From: Myxococcota bacterium
Lineage (GTDB): Bacteria > Myxococcota_A > UBA9160 > UBA4427
Direction of reading: 5' to 3'
Length of the DNA stretch: 64,000 bases
NCBI GenBank assembly: GCA_029243605.1
Contig: JAQWRT010000045.1
Span: 1 to 64,000, forward strand
Shown: piece by piece, positions 17,319 through 25,641 of the stretch
How the letters are laid out: every line of letters begins with the position of its first letter
How positions within the stretch are numbered: the stretch's first letter is position 1
The notes under the pieces: model-generated
What the model was told of the DNA's origin: nothing
Databases searched by the model: none
The model's input: only the letters and a program-made list of their open reading frames with translations
Program-made: the position numbers and the translations under genes

Positions 17319-18071
17319 TCAAGGCGTATTCATCGCTCGGATCGCGGCGAAGATCGTTTCGGGCTCGGCGCGTTGGCGATAGGTTTCCGATTCGTAGACC
17401 CAGCGTGCGGATCCCCTTCGGTCTACAAGGATCGCGGTGGGGAAGGCGATATCCCTACCCTCCTTCGCTCCCCGATGCCGGATATTCAAGGCGTCCAGGA
17501 GCAGGCCTCCTGGATCCGACAGGAAAGTGAAGCGCGCACCCAGGCGGTCACGCAGGCGTCGAGAAGTTGCCGGGGAATCAACACTCACGGCGTAGAGCTC
17601 GACCCCTTCGCTCTTAATCGCGTCGTAGTAGCTTTCGAGCTGGACCAGCTCGGTTCGGCAAAAAGGTCACCAATCGCCGCGGTAGAAGATGTAGAGCTCC
17701 GGCTCCCGAGGCTCGTTCGAATCTCTCGAATGGACGACCTCATCCTGGTCGAGGAGGGCATAGCTCGGAAAGGCGTCCCCTACCTCCAGCGCCACTGCGT
17801 GGTCGGGCAGAAAACTACCCTGGAGGAAGTAGGAGGAAAAAAAGGCCACCAGCAGCACCTGCAGGCCAAAGCTGGTGGCGGAAAGAAGAGTTCGGCGCTT
17901 TGCCAGAGCCGCTAAGCCCAGACCGGCGCCCAACCAGACGAACCCAAGCGCCCGCCAGGGGACGCGCGCGTGAATGAATTCGTCGTGGCCAATCGGCGGG
18001 CCGCTGCCCATGGCGCCCAGGATAAACCACCCGTAGCAGGCCAGAATCAACAGCCAGGAAACCCAAAGCAT
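17319..18071 (-). CDS. Membrane-anchored peroxiredoxin-like selenoprotein (UGA = Sec135)
   Basis: Read through the in-frame TGA at 17667-17669, this is one 250-residue protein. Residues 1-22, ~41-58 and ~62-84 are membrane helices. From ~90 it is an AhpC/TSA redoxin domain: EVGDAFPSYAL, then YIFYRGDW-U-PFCRTELVQL, where relatives have RGDWCPFC, then AVSVDSPATSRRLRDR, FLSDPGG and AFPTAILVDRRG. Sec135 with Cys138 forms a UxxC redox pair in place of the resolving CxxC. Both halves are needed for the thioredoxin fold, and homology crosses the UGA with no shift. A SECIS-like hairpin follows the codon. A conventional annotation would split this into two truncated genes. It lies 40 nt downstream of a (broken) GST gene on the same strand. 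Likely role: thiol-dependent peroxide or disulfide reduction at the membrane. Confidence 0.88.
17636..17652 (-). promoter_or_regulatory. Bacterial SECIS-like hairpin for Sec insertion
   Basis: On the minus strand, 14 nt after the UGA codon, CGAGCUG-GUC-CAGCUCG forms a perfect 7-bp stem. Opening the top pair exposes a GGUC apical loop starting 21 nt after the UGA. The E. coli fdhF SECIS also presents GGUC in its apical loop at nearly the same distance. This is the expected place and shape for SelB binding. The selA, selB, selC and selD genes are not in the window and must be elsewhere. Confidence 0.75.
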
Positions 18072-18111
18072 AAAGTGAATCGGTCCTTTTCTCGTCTCTT
18101 GAGGCCCGGGA

Positions 18112-18794
18112 CTAGGCGTTTAGATCGACACTCTCCTTGACGATCTTTCGGCAGATCGCCAGGTTGGGACCAAAGCTCGGACGGGCGCTCAGCCGCTCGG
18201 TATGAGCCACAAGGTTCGGCCAACGTGCCGGGTCGGAGAGACCGGCCACGAGCTGGAGGTTGGTCATCTGGCAAGCCAGCGAAATATCGGCGATGGAGAT
18301 CGCACCCCCCACCAAAAATTCCTCGCCCGCCAGTTCGCCTTCGATGTAGTCGAAGAGCGGAGGCAAACCCTCGTTCCACGTTTTTTCGCCGCCGGAATAT
18401 CGCTTTCCTTCCCCTGGAAGCGGGGGAAGAGGATCGGTCGAAAGATCCCCATACCGACCTTTCCTGCGAGTTCGGTATCCGCCCACTCTTCGTACCACGT
18501 GGCTCGGCCGAGCTCGAATGCATCTGCGGGGTAGAGGGCTGGCTCGGAAAATTTCCGTTCGGCGAAAGCGCAGATCGCCGACGAGTCGGCGATGGTTCCC
18601 TTCGGGCCCTCGCGCCCCACCGAGAGATCGCGCAACACGGGGATTCGCTTGGCGGGACTGATTTCCTTGAACCAGTCGGGCATGGGCATAATATTCACCG
18701 GTTCGCTCTCAAACTCGGCCCCCTTCTCTCGCAAGAGAACTTCGACCTTGCGAACAAAGGGAGAAAGCGGCGCTCCGTAGAGAATCAAACTCAT
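18112..18794 (-). pseudogene. Glutathione S-transferase family gene with one frameshift
   Basis: The first frame (from ATG 18794) gives a thioredoxin-like GST N-domain: LYGAPLSPFVRKVEVLLREK, PAKRIPVL (cis-Pro) and ADSSAICAF. It then loses homology. The second frame continues with the helical C-domain, from TWNEGLPPLFDYIEGEL through ISIADISLACQ (the N-capping box) to the TAG at 18112-18114. The two join at a run of six T on the plus strand (18381-18386). One more base there gives AAKKTWNEGL and a normal ~227-residue GST. This may be a real mutation, an assembly indel or, less likely, slippage. It is probably co-transcribed with the selenoprotein. Confidence 0.8.
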
Positions 18795-18963
18795 TCAAAC
18801 TCCGGCTTTGGCTTGTTGATGACCTGAACCTAGCCCAGTTGGTGATCACCGTCCCCCAGAGAGTCCGCTGGAGCAGCCCCCGATGACGCCGCGATCCGGT
18901 GTATCTTTTAGCCAGCAGAGTGGGCAGGATCTAGAGACACGAACTGGAGGCACGGTGCAGCAC

Positions 18964-19737
18964 ATGAGTGGAGACCTCGATGAAAGAACCGAGTTGGGTC
19001 TCATCGAAGCTCTTGGGCTGGGAAACCCACCGGGGGTGATCGCGGTCGCGGGTGGAGGCGGAAAAAGCACACTCCTCTTCGCCCTGGCTCGCGCGCTTCC
19101 CGGACGCACAGTGCTGACGACAACCACGCGAATCTTTGCGAGCCAGACCCGCCTCGCCCATCGCGTGTCGTGTGTCGAGGACGTCGACTGGGAAAACGCT
19201 CTCGTGGATAGAGCGGGAAGCTTATTGGTGGTCGGGCGGGTCGAAGAGCGTCATGCCCTAGGCGTGGGTCTCGAGATTCCGGGTCGGATCCTTGCCCACC
19301 CGAATGTCGACTGGGTCGTGGTGGAGGCCGACGGATCCCGCCGGCTACCGGTCAAGGCACCCGCGGAACACGAACCCGTGATCCCTCCCGAAACCCACCA
19401 CCTGATCACAGTGGCGGGGATCGACGCCCTCTCGGCGCCCATCGCGGAGATCGCTCACCGACCCGAACGGGTCTGCGCCCTCACCGGCCTTTCCCCCGAC
19501 GCGACTCTCAGCCCCGAGGCTCTCGGCGCACTCTTGGCCTCGCCAGCGGGGGGAGGCAAGGGGGCGCCCCCGGGTGCCCGGCGAACGGTTCTGATCAACA
19601 AGGTCGAGTCCGAGGCCGAGAGTCAAAGGGCAGCCCGAGTGGCCGACGCGGCCCTGGGATCCCCCGGCCTCGAACGCGTGGCCGCCGGGGCCCTCCAGGG
19701 CGACACGGAATCTGGCTGGCGAGCCTGGTCGCGCTGA
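18964..19737 (+). CDS. yqeC: Selenium-dependent molybdenum hydroxylase accessory protein YqeC
   Basis: YqeC-family P-loop protein linked to the labile-selenium cofactor of molybdenum hydroxylases. From ATG 18964 (257 residues) the Walker A loop is AGGGGKSTL (~29-37), followed by VLTTTTRIFASQT, then the family signature VVVEADGSRRLPVKAP and HEPVIPPETHHLITV, and INKVES (NKxD-like) near residue 215. GTG 18955 has GGAGG only 4 nt upstream, and ATG 18883 also has a GGAG at good spacing, so the start is uncertain; the extra N-terminus is not family-like. The gene is divergent from the GST/selenoprotein pair, so two selenium pathways meet within 3 kb. Confidence 0.85.
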   Translation: MSGDLDERTELGLIEALGLGNPPGVIAVAGGGGKSTLLFALARALPGRTVLTTTTRIFASQTRLAHRVSCVEDVDWENALVDRAGSLLVVGRVEERHALGVGLEIPGRILAHPNVDWVVVEADGSRRLPVKAPAEHEPVIPPETHHLITVAGIDALSAPIAEIAHRPERVCALTGLSPDATLSPEALGALLASPAGGGKGAPPGARRTVLINKVESEAESQRAARVADAALGSPGLERVAAGALQGDTESGWRAWSR

Positions 19738-19918
19738 GCGACCCTGCGACGCGGCCCCCGACGACGCGGACCGAGCCTCCTTCAGGCCCTGACGACTGGT
19801 GGGCAGCCCTCTCTTTGGCAACGCTTTAATGACTCTCGGCGGGTAAGAACGCTTTCCCATGCAATCGAACCGGGAGGCGACGGCCCGCGCGGCCACGTCC
19901 TCCCCAGGAGAAACAATC

Positions 19919-20353
19919 ATGTCCCTGGCCATGAGCCGTAGCGAGCGCGAGGCCTTTCTTGCCGACATCCACGTAGGCGTGATCAGCATCGAAGAGCCCG
20001 GAGGGCCGCCGCTCACGGTGCCGATCTGGTACGACTACGCACCCGAAACCGGGCTCTGGATACTCACCGAAGAGGATTCTCTCAAGGGCCGTGCCCTGGC
20101 CGCAGCCGGACGTTTCACTCTCTGTGCCCAGGTCGAAGAGCCGCCCCACTATCAATACGTTTCCGTCTCCGGCCCCATCGTTTCCGTGCGAGACGTCGAC
20201 CGGGAACAGGACTCGCGCCCCATGGCCCACCGCTATTTCGGACCCGAGTTGGGCGATCTCTACACGGATTCCGAGAAACCCGGAAAAGTGAAGGTTTTCA
20301 CCATGCAGCCCGAACGCTGGCGCACCGTAAACTACGGAAAGCTCGGAGCTTGA
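19919..20353 (+). CDS. Pyridoxamine-phosphate-oxidase-like FMN/F420 split-barrel protein
   Basis: 144 residues from ATG 19919, chosen because AGGAG (19906-19910) sits 8 nt upstream. The fold is the small split beta-barrel: DIHVGVISIEEPGGPPLTVP, then IWYDYAPETGLWILTEEDSLK and RFTLCAQVEEPPHYQYVSV, with the strand pattern of flavin or deazaflavin (F420) binding proteins. Such proteins act as small-molecule reductases or oxidases. The length fits the stand-alone family. It precedes the alkyl sulfatase by 53 nt on the same strand. Confidence 0.8.
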   Translation: MSLAMSRSEREAFLADIHVGVISIEEPGGPPLTVPIWYDYAPETGLWILTEEDSLKGRALAAAGRFTLCAQVEEPPHYQYVSVSGPIVSVRDVDREQDSRPMAHRYFGPELGDLYTDSEKPGKVKVFTMQPERWRTVNYGKLGA

Positions 20354-20406
20354 GCCTCTCTCTGACTCCAGCCGCACCAAAACTAAAAATCAATAGGGGA
20401 TCTGAT

Positions 20407-22404
20407 TTGTCTCGATACCGTTTTGCTCTCGCCATTTTCTTGTTTCCCCTATGGCTCGCCTGTAGCGCAGAGTCTCCCGCCCCTACCCCAACGCCAGCCG
20501 GGAGCCTGAATCCCGAGATCAAGCCGGCAAGCGAGTTCACGGTGGCAGCCAACACGGCGGTCCTCAAGAAGCTTCCCTTCGGCGACGACTCGGATTTTGA
20601 GCGAGCCAGCCGGGGCTTCATCGCGGGACCCGATAACCTCGTGATTCAGGCCGAGGATGGCAGCGAGGCCTGGAATATGGTGGCCTACGATTTCATCGAG
20701 GGCGACGCCCCAGAGACCGTCAACCCGAGCCTCTGGCGTCAGGCCAAGCTCAACAATATCCATGGACTCTTCGAAGTCGTCGATGGCATCTATCAGGTGC
20801 GGGGCTACGACCTCTCCAACATCACCTTTATTCGCGGCGAGACGGGCTGGATCGTGGTGGATCCGCTGATCACCGTCGAAGCAGCCTCCGCTGCCCTGGC
20901 CCTGGCCAACGCCGAATTGGGAGAGCGACCGGTGGTGGCGGTGATCTACACCCATAGCCACGCCGATCATTTCGGCGGTGTCCGAGGAGTGACAACTCCC
21001 GAGGACGTCGCTGCGGGCCGGGTACGAATCCTGGCGCCCGAAGGATTCAGCCACCACGCGGTGAGCGAGAACGTGCTGGCGGGCAACGTCATGACCCGCC
21101 GGGCGGAGTACATGTTTGGTGGGCTCCTCGACGAGGGACCTCAGGGCCGGGTCGACGCGGGCTTGGGCAAGACCACATCGCGCGGACGCGTCTCCATGAT
21201 TGCCCCCACCGATATCATCGGCGAGACGCCCACCCCGATTACCGTCGACGGTGTCGAGATGATCTTCATGTACACCCCCAACGCCGAGGCCCCGGCGGAG
21301 ATGATGTTCTATCTCCCCCAATGGAAAGCTTTCTGCCCCGCCGAAGAAGCGAATGCGGTCTTTCATAATCTCTATACCCTGCGCGGAGCCCAGGTCCGAA
21401 GCGGCAAGGATTGGGCCGCCTGGCTCGAGCAGGCCATCCAGCTCTTCGGCGACGATCTCGAACTCGTCTTCGGCAGTCACCATTGGCCGCGCTGGGGGCG
21501 CGAAGAGGCCATCGAATATCTCGCCAATCAGCGAGATCTCTACGGCTACGTCCACGACCAAACCCTGCGCTTGGCCAACCAGGGCCTGACGCCCCAGGAG
21601 ATCGCCGAAATCATCGAACTCCCCGACAGCCTCGGGCAGCAATGGTATAACCGCGATTATTACGGCACCGTGCGCCACAATTCCAAAGCTACCTACCAGT
21701 ACTACCTCGGCTGGTTCGACGGGAACCCGGCGAACCTGAGCCCGTTGCCCCCGACCGAGAGCGGTGCCCGCTACGTAGAGTGGATGGGCGGCGCCGACGC
21801 CATGGTCGAAAAGGGCAAAGCGGCCCTGGCCCGAGGCGAATACCGCTGGGTCGCCGAGGCCATGAACCACCTAGTCTTCGCCGAGCCCAACAATGAGCGC
21901 GCGCGCTGGCTCCAGGCCGACGCCCTGGAACAATTGGGTTACCAGGCGGAGTCGGGTCCGTGGCGCAATTTCTACCTGAGCGGAGCTCGGGAACTCAGGG
22001 AGGGTGTCATCGTGAGCGGTCGGGTGAACACCGCCAACTCCGACGTCATCGCCGGCATGGATTCCGCCATGGTCTTCGATTTCATGGCGGTACGGCTCAA
22101 GGGTCTCGAAGCCGCGGAAGAAGAACTCGCGCTGCAGATCCGTTTCAGCGATCGGCAAGAGATCTGGGTGGTGGACGTGGAGAACGGCGTCCTCCATGCA
22201 CGGGAGGGCACTCCCCACCCAGACCCGGATATCGCTCTCGAGATGACTCGCGCGGATTTCCTGGGATTGCTCGCGGGCGAAGTCGGAGTGCCCACTCTGC
22301 TGGCGGGCGACCGGATTGATATTTCGGGCAACCCACTGGCCCTCGCCACCTTCGGTGGGCTCTTCGACCGCTTCGAAACCGATTTTGAGATTGTGCGCCC
22401 CTGA
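20407..22404 (+). CDS. SdsA-type alkyl sulfatase lipoprotein
   Basis: 665 residues from TTG 20407, with GGGGA 6 nt upstream. A lipobox LWLAC near residue 17 predicts membrane-bound export. The MBL domain has THSHADHFGG, the family's second metal cluster in CPAEEANAVFHNLYTLRG (Glu pair) and GSHHWPRWGREE. These match P. aeruginosa SdsA1-type enzymes, which hydrolyse primary alkyl sulfates to alcohol and sulfate. The helical dimerisation domain (~430-540) and the C-terminal SCP2-like lid (~550-665) are both present, so the protein is complete. It would let the cell use sulfated lipids or surfactants as carbon or sulfur sources. Confidence 0.9.
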   Translation: MSRYRFALAIFLFPLWLACSAESPAPTPTPAGSLNPEIKPASEFTVAANTAVLKKLPFGDDSDFERASRGFIAGPDNLVIQAEDGSEAWNMVAYDFIEGDAPETVNPSLWRQAKLNNIHGLFEVVDGIYQVRGYDLSNITFIRGETGWIVVDPLITVEAASAALALANAELGERPVVAVIYTHSHADHFGGVRGVTTPEDVAAGRVRILAPEGFSHHAVSENVLAGNVMTRRAEYMFGGLLDEGPQGRVDAGLGKTTSRGRVSMIAPTDIIGETPTPITVDGVEMIFMYTPNAEAPAEMMFYLPQWKAFCPAEEANAVFHNLYTLRGAQVRSGKDWAAWLEQAIQLFGDDLELVFGSHHWPRWGREEAIEYLANQRDLYGYVHDQTLRLANQGLTPQEIAEIIELPDSLGQQWYNRDYYGTVRHNSKATYQYYLGWFDGNPANLSPLPPTESGARYVEWMGGADAMVEKGKAALARGEYRWVAEAMNHLVFAEPNNERARWLQADALEQLGYQAESGPWRNFYLSGARELREGVIVSGRVNTANSDVIAGMDSAMVFDFMAVRLKGLEAAEEELALQIRFSDRQEIWVVDVENGVLHAREGTPHPDPDIALEMTRADFLGLLAGEVGVPTLLAGDRIDISGNPLALATFGGLFDRFETDFEIVRP

Positions 22405-22516
22405 CCCAACCTCCCTCGGTCAATGCCTAAGGGGCGACGACTGGCCAAGGCCGGAGGTCAGAACCGGAAACTCGAGGCTCTCGGCGGCGACTCCGGAGCT
22501 TCCCGGGTGCACAGGC

Positions 22517-23701
22517 TCAGGGGGCCGGCGCAAAGGGGTCCTGGAAATCGGGGTCGGTCAGAAAGCCCGGGTCGCTGAGCATCAAGAGGAAGGCCTTGAG
22601 CCCCTGAACCACCGTGGGCGTAAGCGGCCCCTGGAGCGCCCGGGCGCGCAAATTCGAATCGAGATTGGGGCTCTCGGTAGCCACCCCTGCACTGTAGTGC
22701 TCGAGAACCTCATCGAGGGTCCCGAAGCGCCCATCGTGCATATAGGGCCCGGTGAACTCGATATTGCGTAGGGTCGGCACCCGGAATTTACCTTCGTGGA
22801 GAGGTTCCCCGGTGACTTCCATCAAACCCGGGGGCGGCAACGCGTCGAGACCGTTATTGCCGAAGGTATTTCCCGGACTGGCGAAGAGCGCGAGGTTCCC
22901 CCCGTGGCAATGAAAGCAGTCACCGACCTCGCTGGTGAAAGCCAGGTAGCCGATGGCCTCGTCGGGTGTGGGTTCGATTTCGCCCCGCACCCATTGATCC
23001 CATCTCGAGTTATAGGAGCGTAAGGTGCGCTCGAATTGGGCGATGGCCATGACCATACGATCTTGGCTGACGCCCGGATCGCCGAAGGCGGCCTCGAACA
23101 TTCCGGGATAAACGGAGTCGGCCCGGACCTTGGCCTCGGCCTGATCCCAGGGCAGATTCATTTCCTGCTCGTTTGCAACCGGCTCTCGGGCCTGGGTTTC
23201 AAGGCTGTCCGCTCGGCCATCCCAGAAGAGCGAAAAATGCTCGCCCGATTGAAAGGGAAATTCGAGCCTGAAGGGATCCGCACTCGTCCAGCCCAAGTTG
23301 ATGAGGGCCGGCGCATTGAAATCGCCCAGAGCCCCGCCCACCCCTTCGCTGAAGGGCTCGGCTTGGGTGGCGTCGATATCGCTGAACGCGGCGGCGGGGT
23401 CGTGGCAACTCGAACACGAGACCGAGTCATCGCTCGAGAGAATCGGGTCGAAGAAGAGCCGGCGTCCCAGGGCCACGCCTTCCTCGGTCGTGAGATTATC
23501 CACGGGGATGGGCATCGTGCGAAAATCGGTTTGCGCGTCGGCCAATTCGGCGGGCTTATTCGTACTGGGAGGAATATTCAGATCGACGGGCGTGGTCTCG
23601 GGCGTCAGGGTCGAAGATCCGCTCTCGCCGCTGTCGCACCCACCCAACACCCAGGGGGCCAGCATGGCGACGAGCAGAATTACGGGAAGAAATGCTTTCA
23701 C
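22517..23701 (-). CDS. Di-haem MauG/cytochrome-c-peroxidase family enzyme (MbnH-like)
   Basis: 394 residues from GTG 23701, eight bases after the MbnP-like stop. A lipobox LGGC near residue 22 indicates export as a lipoprotein. Two c-type haem sites are CSSCH (~96-100) and CFHCH (~262-266), and GPYMHDGRFG near residue 320 is the conserved third segment of di-haem peroxidases. Paired with an MbnP-family gene, it fits MbnH, which oxidises a tryptophan of MbnP to kynurenine with peroxide. A plain cytochrome c peroxidase is the alternative if the partner is ignored. Confidence 0.85.
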   Translation of the reverse strand: MKAFLPVILLVAMLAPWVLGGCDSGESGSSTLTPETTPVDLNIPPSTNKPAELADAQTDFRTMPIPVDNLTTEEGVALGRRLFFDPILSSDDSVSCSSCHDPAAAFSDIDATQAEPFSEGVGGALGDFNAPALINLGWTSADPFRLEFPFQSGEHFSLFWDGRADSLETQAREPVANEQEMNLPWDQAEAKVRADSVYPGMFEAAFGDPGVSQDRMVMAIAQFERTLRSYNSRWDQWVRGEIEPTPDEAIGYLAFTSEVGDCFHCHGGNLALFASPGNTFGNNGLDALPPPGLMEVTGEPLHEGKFRVPTLRNIEFTGPYMHDGRFGTLDEVLEHYSAGVATESPNLDSNLRARALQGPLTPTVVQGLKAFLLMLSDPGFLTDPDFQDPFAPAP

Positions 23702-23709
23702 CGGTCTGC

Positions 23710-24576
23710 CTAACCTTCGCTGGCAGTCACACTGAACACGTCTCCGGCGTTGAGGCGCATCATCGACTGGGGTTCGGGGCCGGGCATGGTGGGAAAACCC
23801 AGGGTGCACGGAGGATTCGCAAAGAGCGGAGGGCAAAGGCTCGGATCCGCCCAGTCCTGACCAAAATCATAAAGGGGGTCGTTCATCCATTCCTGGATGT
23901 CGACCACGATGACAAGGGTCCAGTGCCGACCGGAACCCGTCGTGACCGTGGTGACCGGCAGGCTGATTTCGGCCATCCCCGTCTCGTCAATGGGATAGGC
24001 GGGAGCGAGACAATCCTCGTAAGTCTCCATCAGATTGGAGCAGCGCCGGAGATTGCCCGCGTGAAGCACGTAGGAGGAGTCCCCGGGTGTTGCGTTCGAC
24101 CAGCTGCCCTCGAAACGCATGGCGTGGTAGCCGCCCCCGAATGGCGAAGGCCAGTGCATTCCATCGTATTGGGGCGGCAGTACTCCCGTTATATTGCGGG
24201 CATCTGGAACGCCCCAAAAGAAGCTCAGGGTGTCGAACTCTTCCGGGGTCTGAAACTCGAACGAGTGCTCTGAATTCCCCTGGTCGACAGCGTTCCCGTA
24301 GAGAGTCTGGGCCAGGTCGAGTTCCGCTCCCGAAACACCATTCGACAACCGGAGATCACTGATCAGATACTCGAACTTCGTCACGCTATACGGATTGGCC
24401 GCTGCGTTCGTGTAGATCAGTTGGTCAATCTCAAGTGGAGTGCCAGCGACCTGATGCACGATCCGAACTGTGATTCCGTCCGAACTTCCACCACTTTGAT
24501 CTGAACTGCAGGCCAGAGCGAGCGGGACCAAGAGCAGAAAACTGAAAAGAAAGCTGGAGCGTCGACTGTTTCTCAT
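23710..24576 (-). CDS. MbnP-family copper-site lipoprotein
   Basis: 288 residues from ATG 24576 with a lipobox LALAC near residue 19. The mature protein is a beta-rich MbnP-type domain: YLISDLRLSNG, then SFFWGVPDARN and DGMHWPSPFGGGYHAMRFEG, the segment where the family has its conserved GMYW...GY...EG. In characterised pairs a tryptophan of MbnP is converted to kynurenine by MbnH and helps bind copper. Here Trp of DGMHW is the analogous position. It leads a two-gene operon (8-nt gap) with the di-haem enzyme. No methanobactin genes are nearby, so the role is probably general copper handling. Confidence 0.82.
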   Translation of the reverse strand: MRNSRRSSFLFSFLLLVPLALACSSDQSGGSSDGITVRIVHQVAGTPLEIDQLIYTNAAANPYSVTKFEYLISDLRLSNGVSGAELDLAQTLYGNAVDQGNSEHSFEFQTPEEFDTLSFFWGVPDARNITGVLPPQYDGMHWPSPFGGGYHAMRFEGSWSNATPGDSSYVLHAGNLRRCSNLMETYEDCLAPAYPIDETGMAEISLPVTTVTTGSGRHWTLVIVVDIQEWMNDPLYDFGQDWADPSLCPPLFANPPCTLGFPTMPGPEPQSMMRLNAGDVFSVTASEG

Positions 24577-24688
24577 GGCCTCTAGGATACTCCCTTCCAG
24601 GGCCCTCAAAAAGACCTTTTGGGCCGAGTGAACATGCACAACGACCCCCCGGACTTGCGCACCCTTCACCCTGGGGGCGGGCTCGAGG

Positions 24689-25513
24689 CTACTTCTCGAA
24701 GAGCATCAGAACCGATGCGGACAGAAAACCGCCCGCTCCGATTGCTGTCAGGGTCAGTGAGAGGTTTCCGCTGATTCCCCCGGGAGAGACCACACCCACC
24801 AAGGCGAGCAAGGCCGAAATCATGAACGCAACGCAGCCCCAAAAGTTGAGCAGCGTAATGACCGACTGAAGCGATTTCCGTGGCCAGAGAATTATCCGCG
24901 TATTGAATTCGACCACCGAGAGATAGCCCGAAACCATGAAAAGAATCGACCCAACAAAATTAGGCAACCAGACCGCAGCCAAATGACCATCGCGCGAAAG
25001 CTCTCGAAGGCCATCGAAGGTGTTGAAGTTAAAGCACACAGCTCCCAACAATTGTGTGCCGGTCACCCAAAAATCGATTCGTCCGGGCTGCCACGCCCAG
25101 AAGACCCAGTGTTGATCGTTCTTCTTGAGGTGGAGATTTTCGCTGTTGTTGATCGATTGCAGGTATTGGACAGAGGCTGCTGCCGTAAAGAAGATCGAAC
25201 CCGCGAAAAAAACCCTGCCCGGAGAAATCTCGGGAGTGCTGACGAGCAGACTCAAGAGGCTGCCGATAATGAAGAGGCTGGCCCCGACGATGAAGAGCCC
25301 GGCGATGGGGCCGTTGAGATGCTGGGTAAAGGTTTGGGCCCTGGAGATCCTATTCTGCGACAGGGGGCCGAGCCCCTTTCGATGCCGACGGGCATTCCAG
25401 AGGATATGGCGACCGAGATCGTCGAGGAGTTCGATTTCAGTGATGAAATTCCCGAACTTGCGCTCAGCAATGCGCTTCCAATCCCTCGGATGGTCGGGGA
25501 ATCGTCGGGCCAT
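24689..25513 (-). CDS. Conserved multi-pass membrane protein of unknown function
   Basis: About 274 residues from ATG 25513. An amphipathic N-terminal 60 residues is followed by six or so membrane helices: GLFIVGASLFIIGSLLSLL, FFAGSIFFTAAASVQYL, TGTQLLGAVCFNFNTF, FVGSILFMVSGYL, two more to the C-terminus. The pattern FFTxAxxxQYLQ followed by FWAWQPGRIDFWVTG is one I associate from memory with uncharacterised membrane proteins in actinobacteria and proteobacteria. No catalytic residues are recognised. It lies downstream of the PhyH gene on the same strand. Confidence 0.65.
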   Translation of the reverse strand: MARRFPDHPRDWKRIAERKFGNFITEIELLDDLGRHILWNARRHRKGLGPLSQNRISRAQTFTQHLNGPIAGLFIVGASLFIIGSLLSLLVSTPEISPGRVFFAGSIFFTAAASVQYLQSINNSENLHLKKNDQHWVFWAWQPGRIDFWVTGTQLLGAVCFNFNTFDGLRELSRDGHLAAVWLPNFVGSILFMVSGYLSVVEFNTRIILWPRKSLQSVITLLNFWGCVAFMISALLALVGVVSPGGISGNLSLTLTAIGAGGFLSASVLMLFEK

Positions 25514-25641
25514 CAACTATTCGCACCCCCTGAAGATGCTCTTACCCCGAAAATTGGGGAAGAATCCGGTTACTGAATAATCTTCTTGCCCGGGAGCCGC
25601 CACGGCCAGGGTCACGACGACCCAAACACACCAGGGAAGCC

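Noticed and set aside
18381-18386. Programmed ribosomal frameshift in the GST
   Set aside because: The A-run is short, the frame phase is not the classic slippery heptamer, and GST genes are not known to use one. Mutation or base-call error is simpler.
20449-21870. 473-codon minus-strand ORF opposite the SdsA-type sulfatase
   Set aside because: A shadow ORF caused by high third-position GC; no conserved features.
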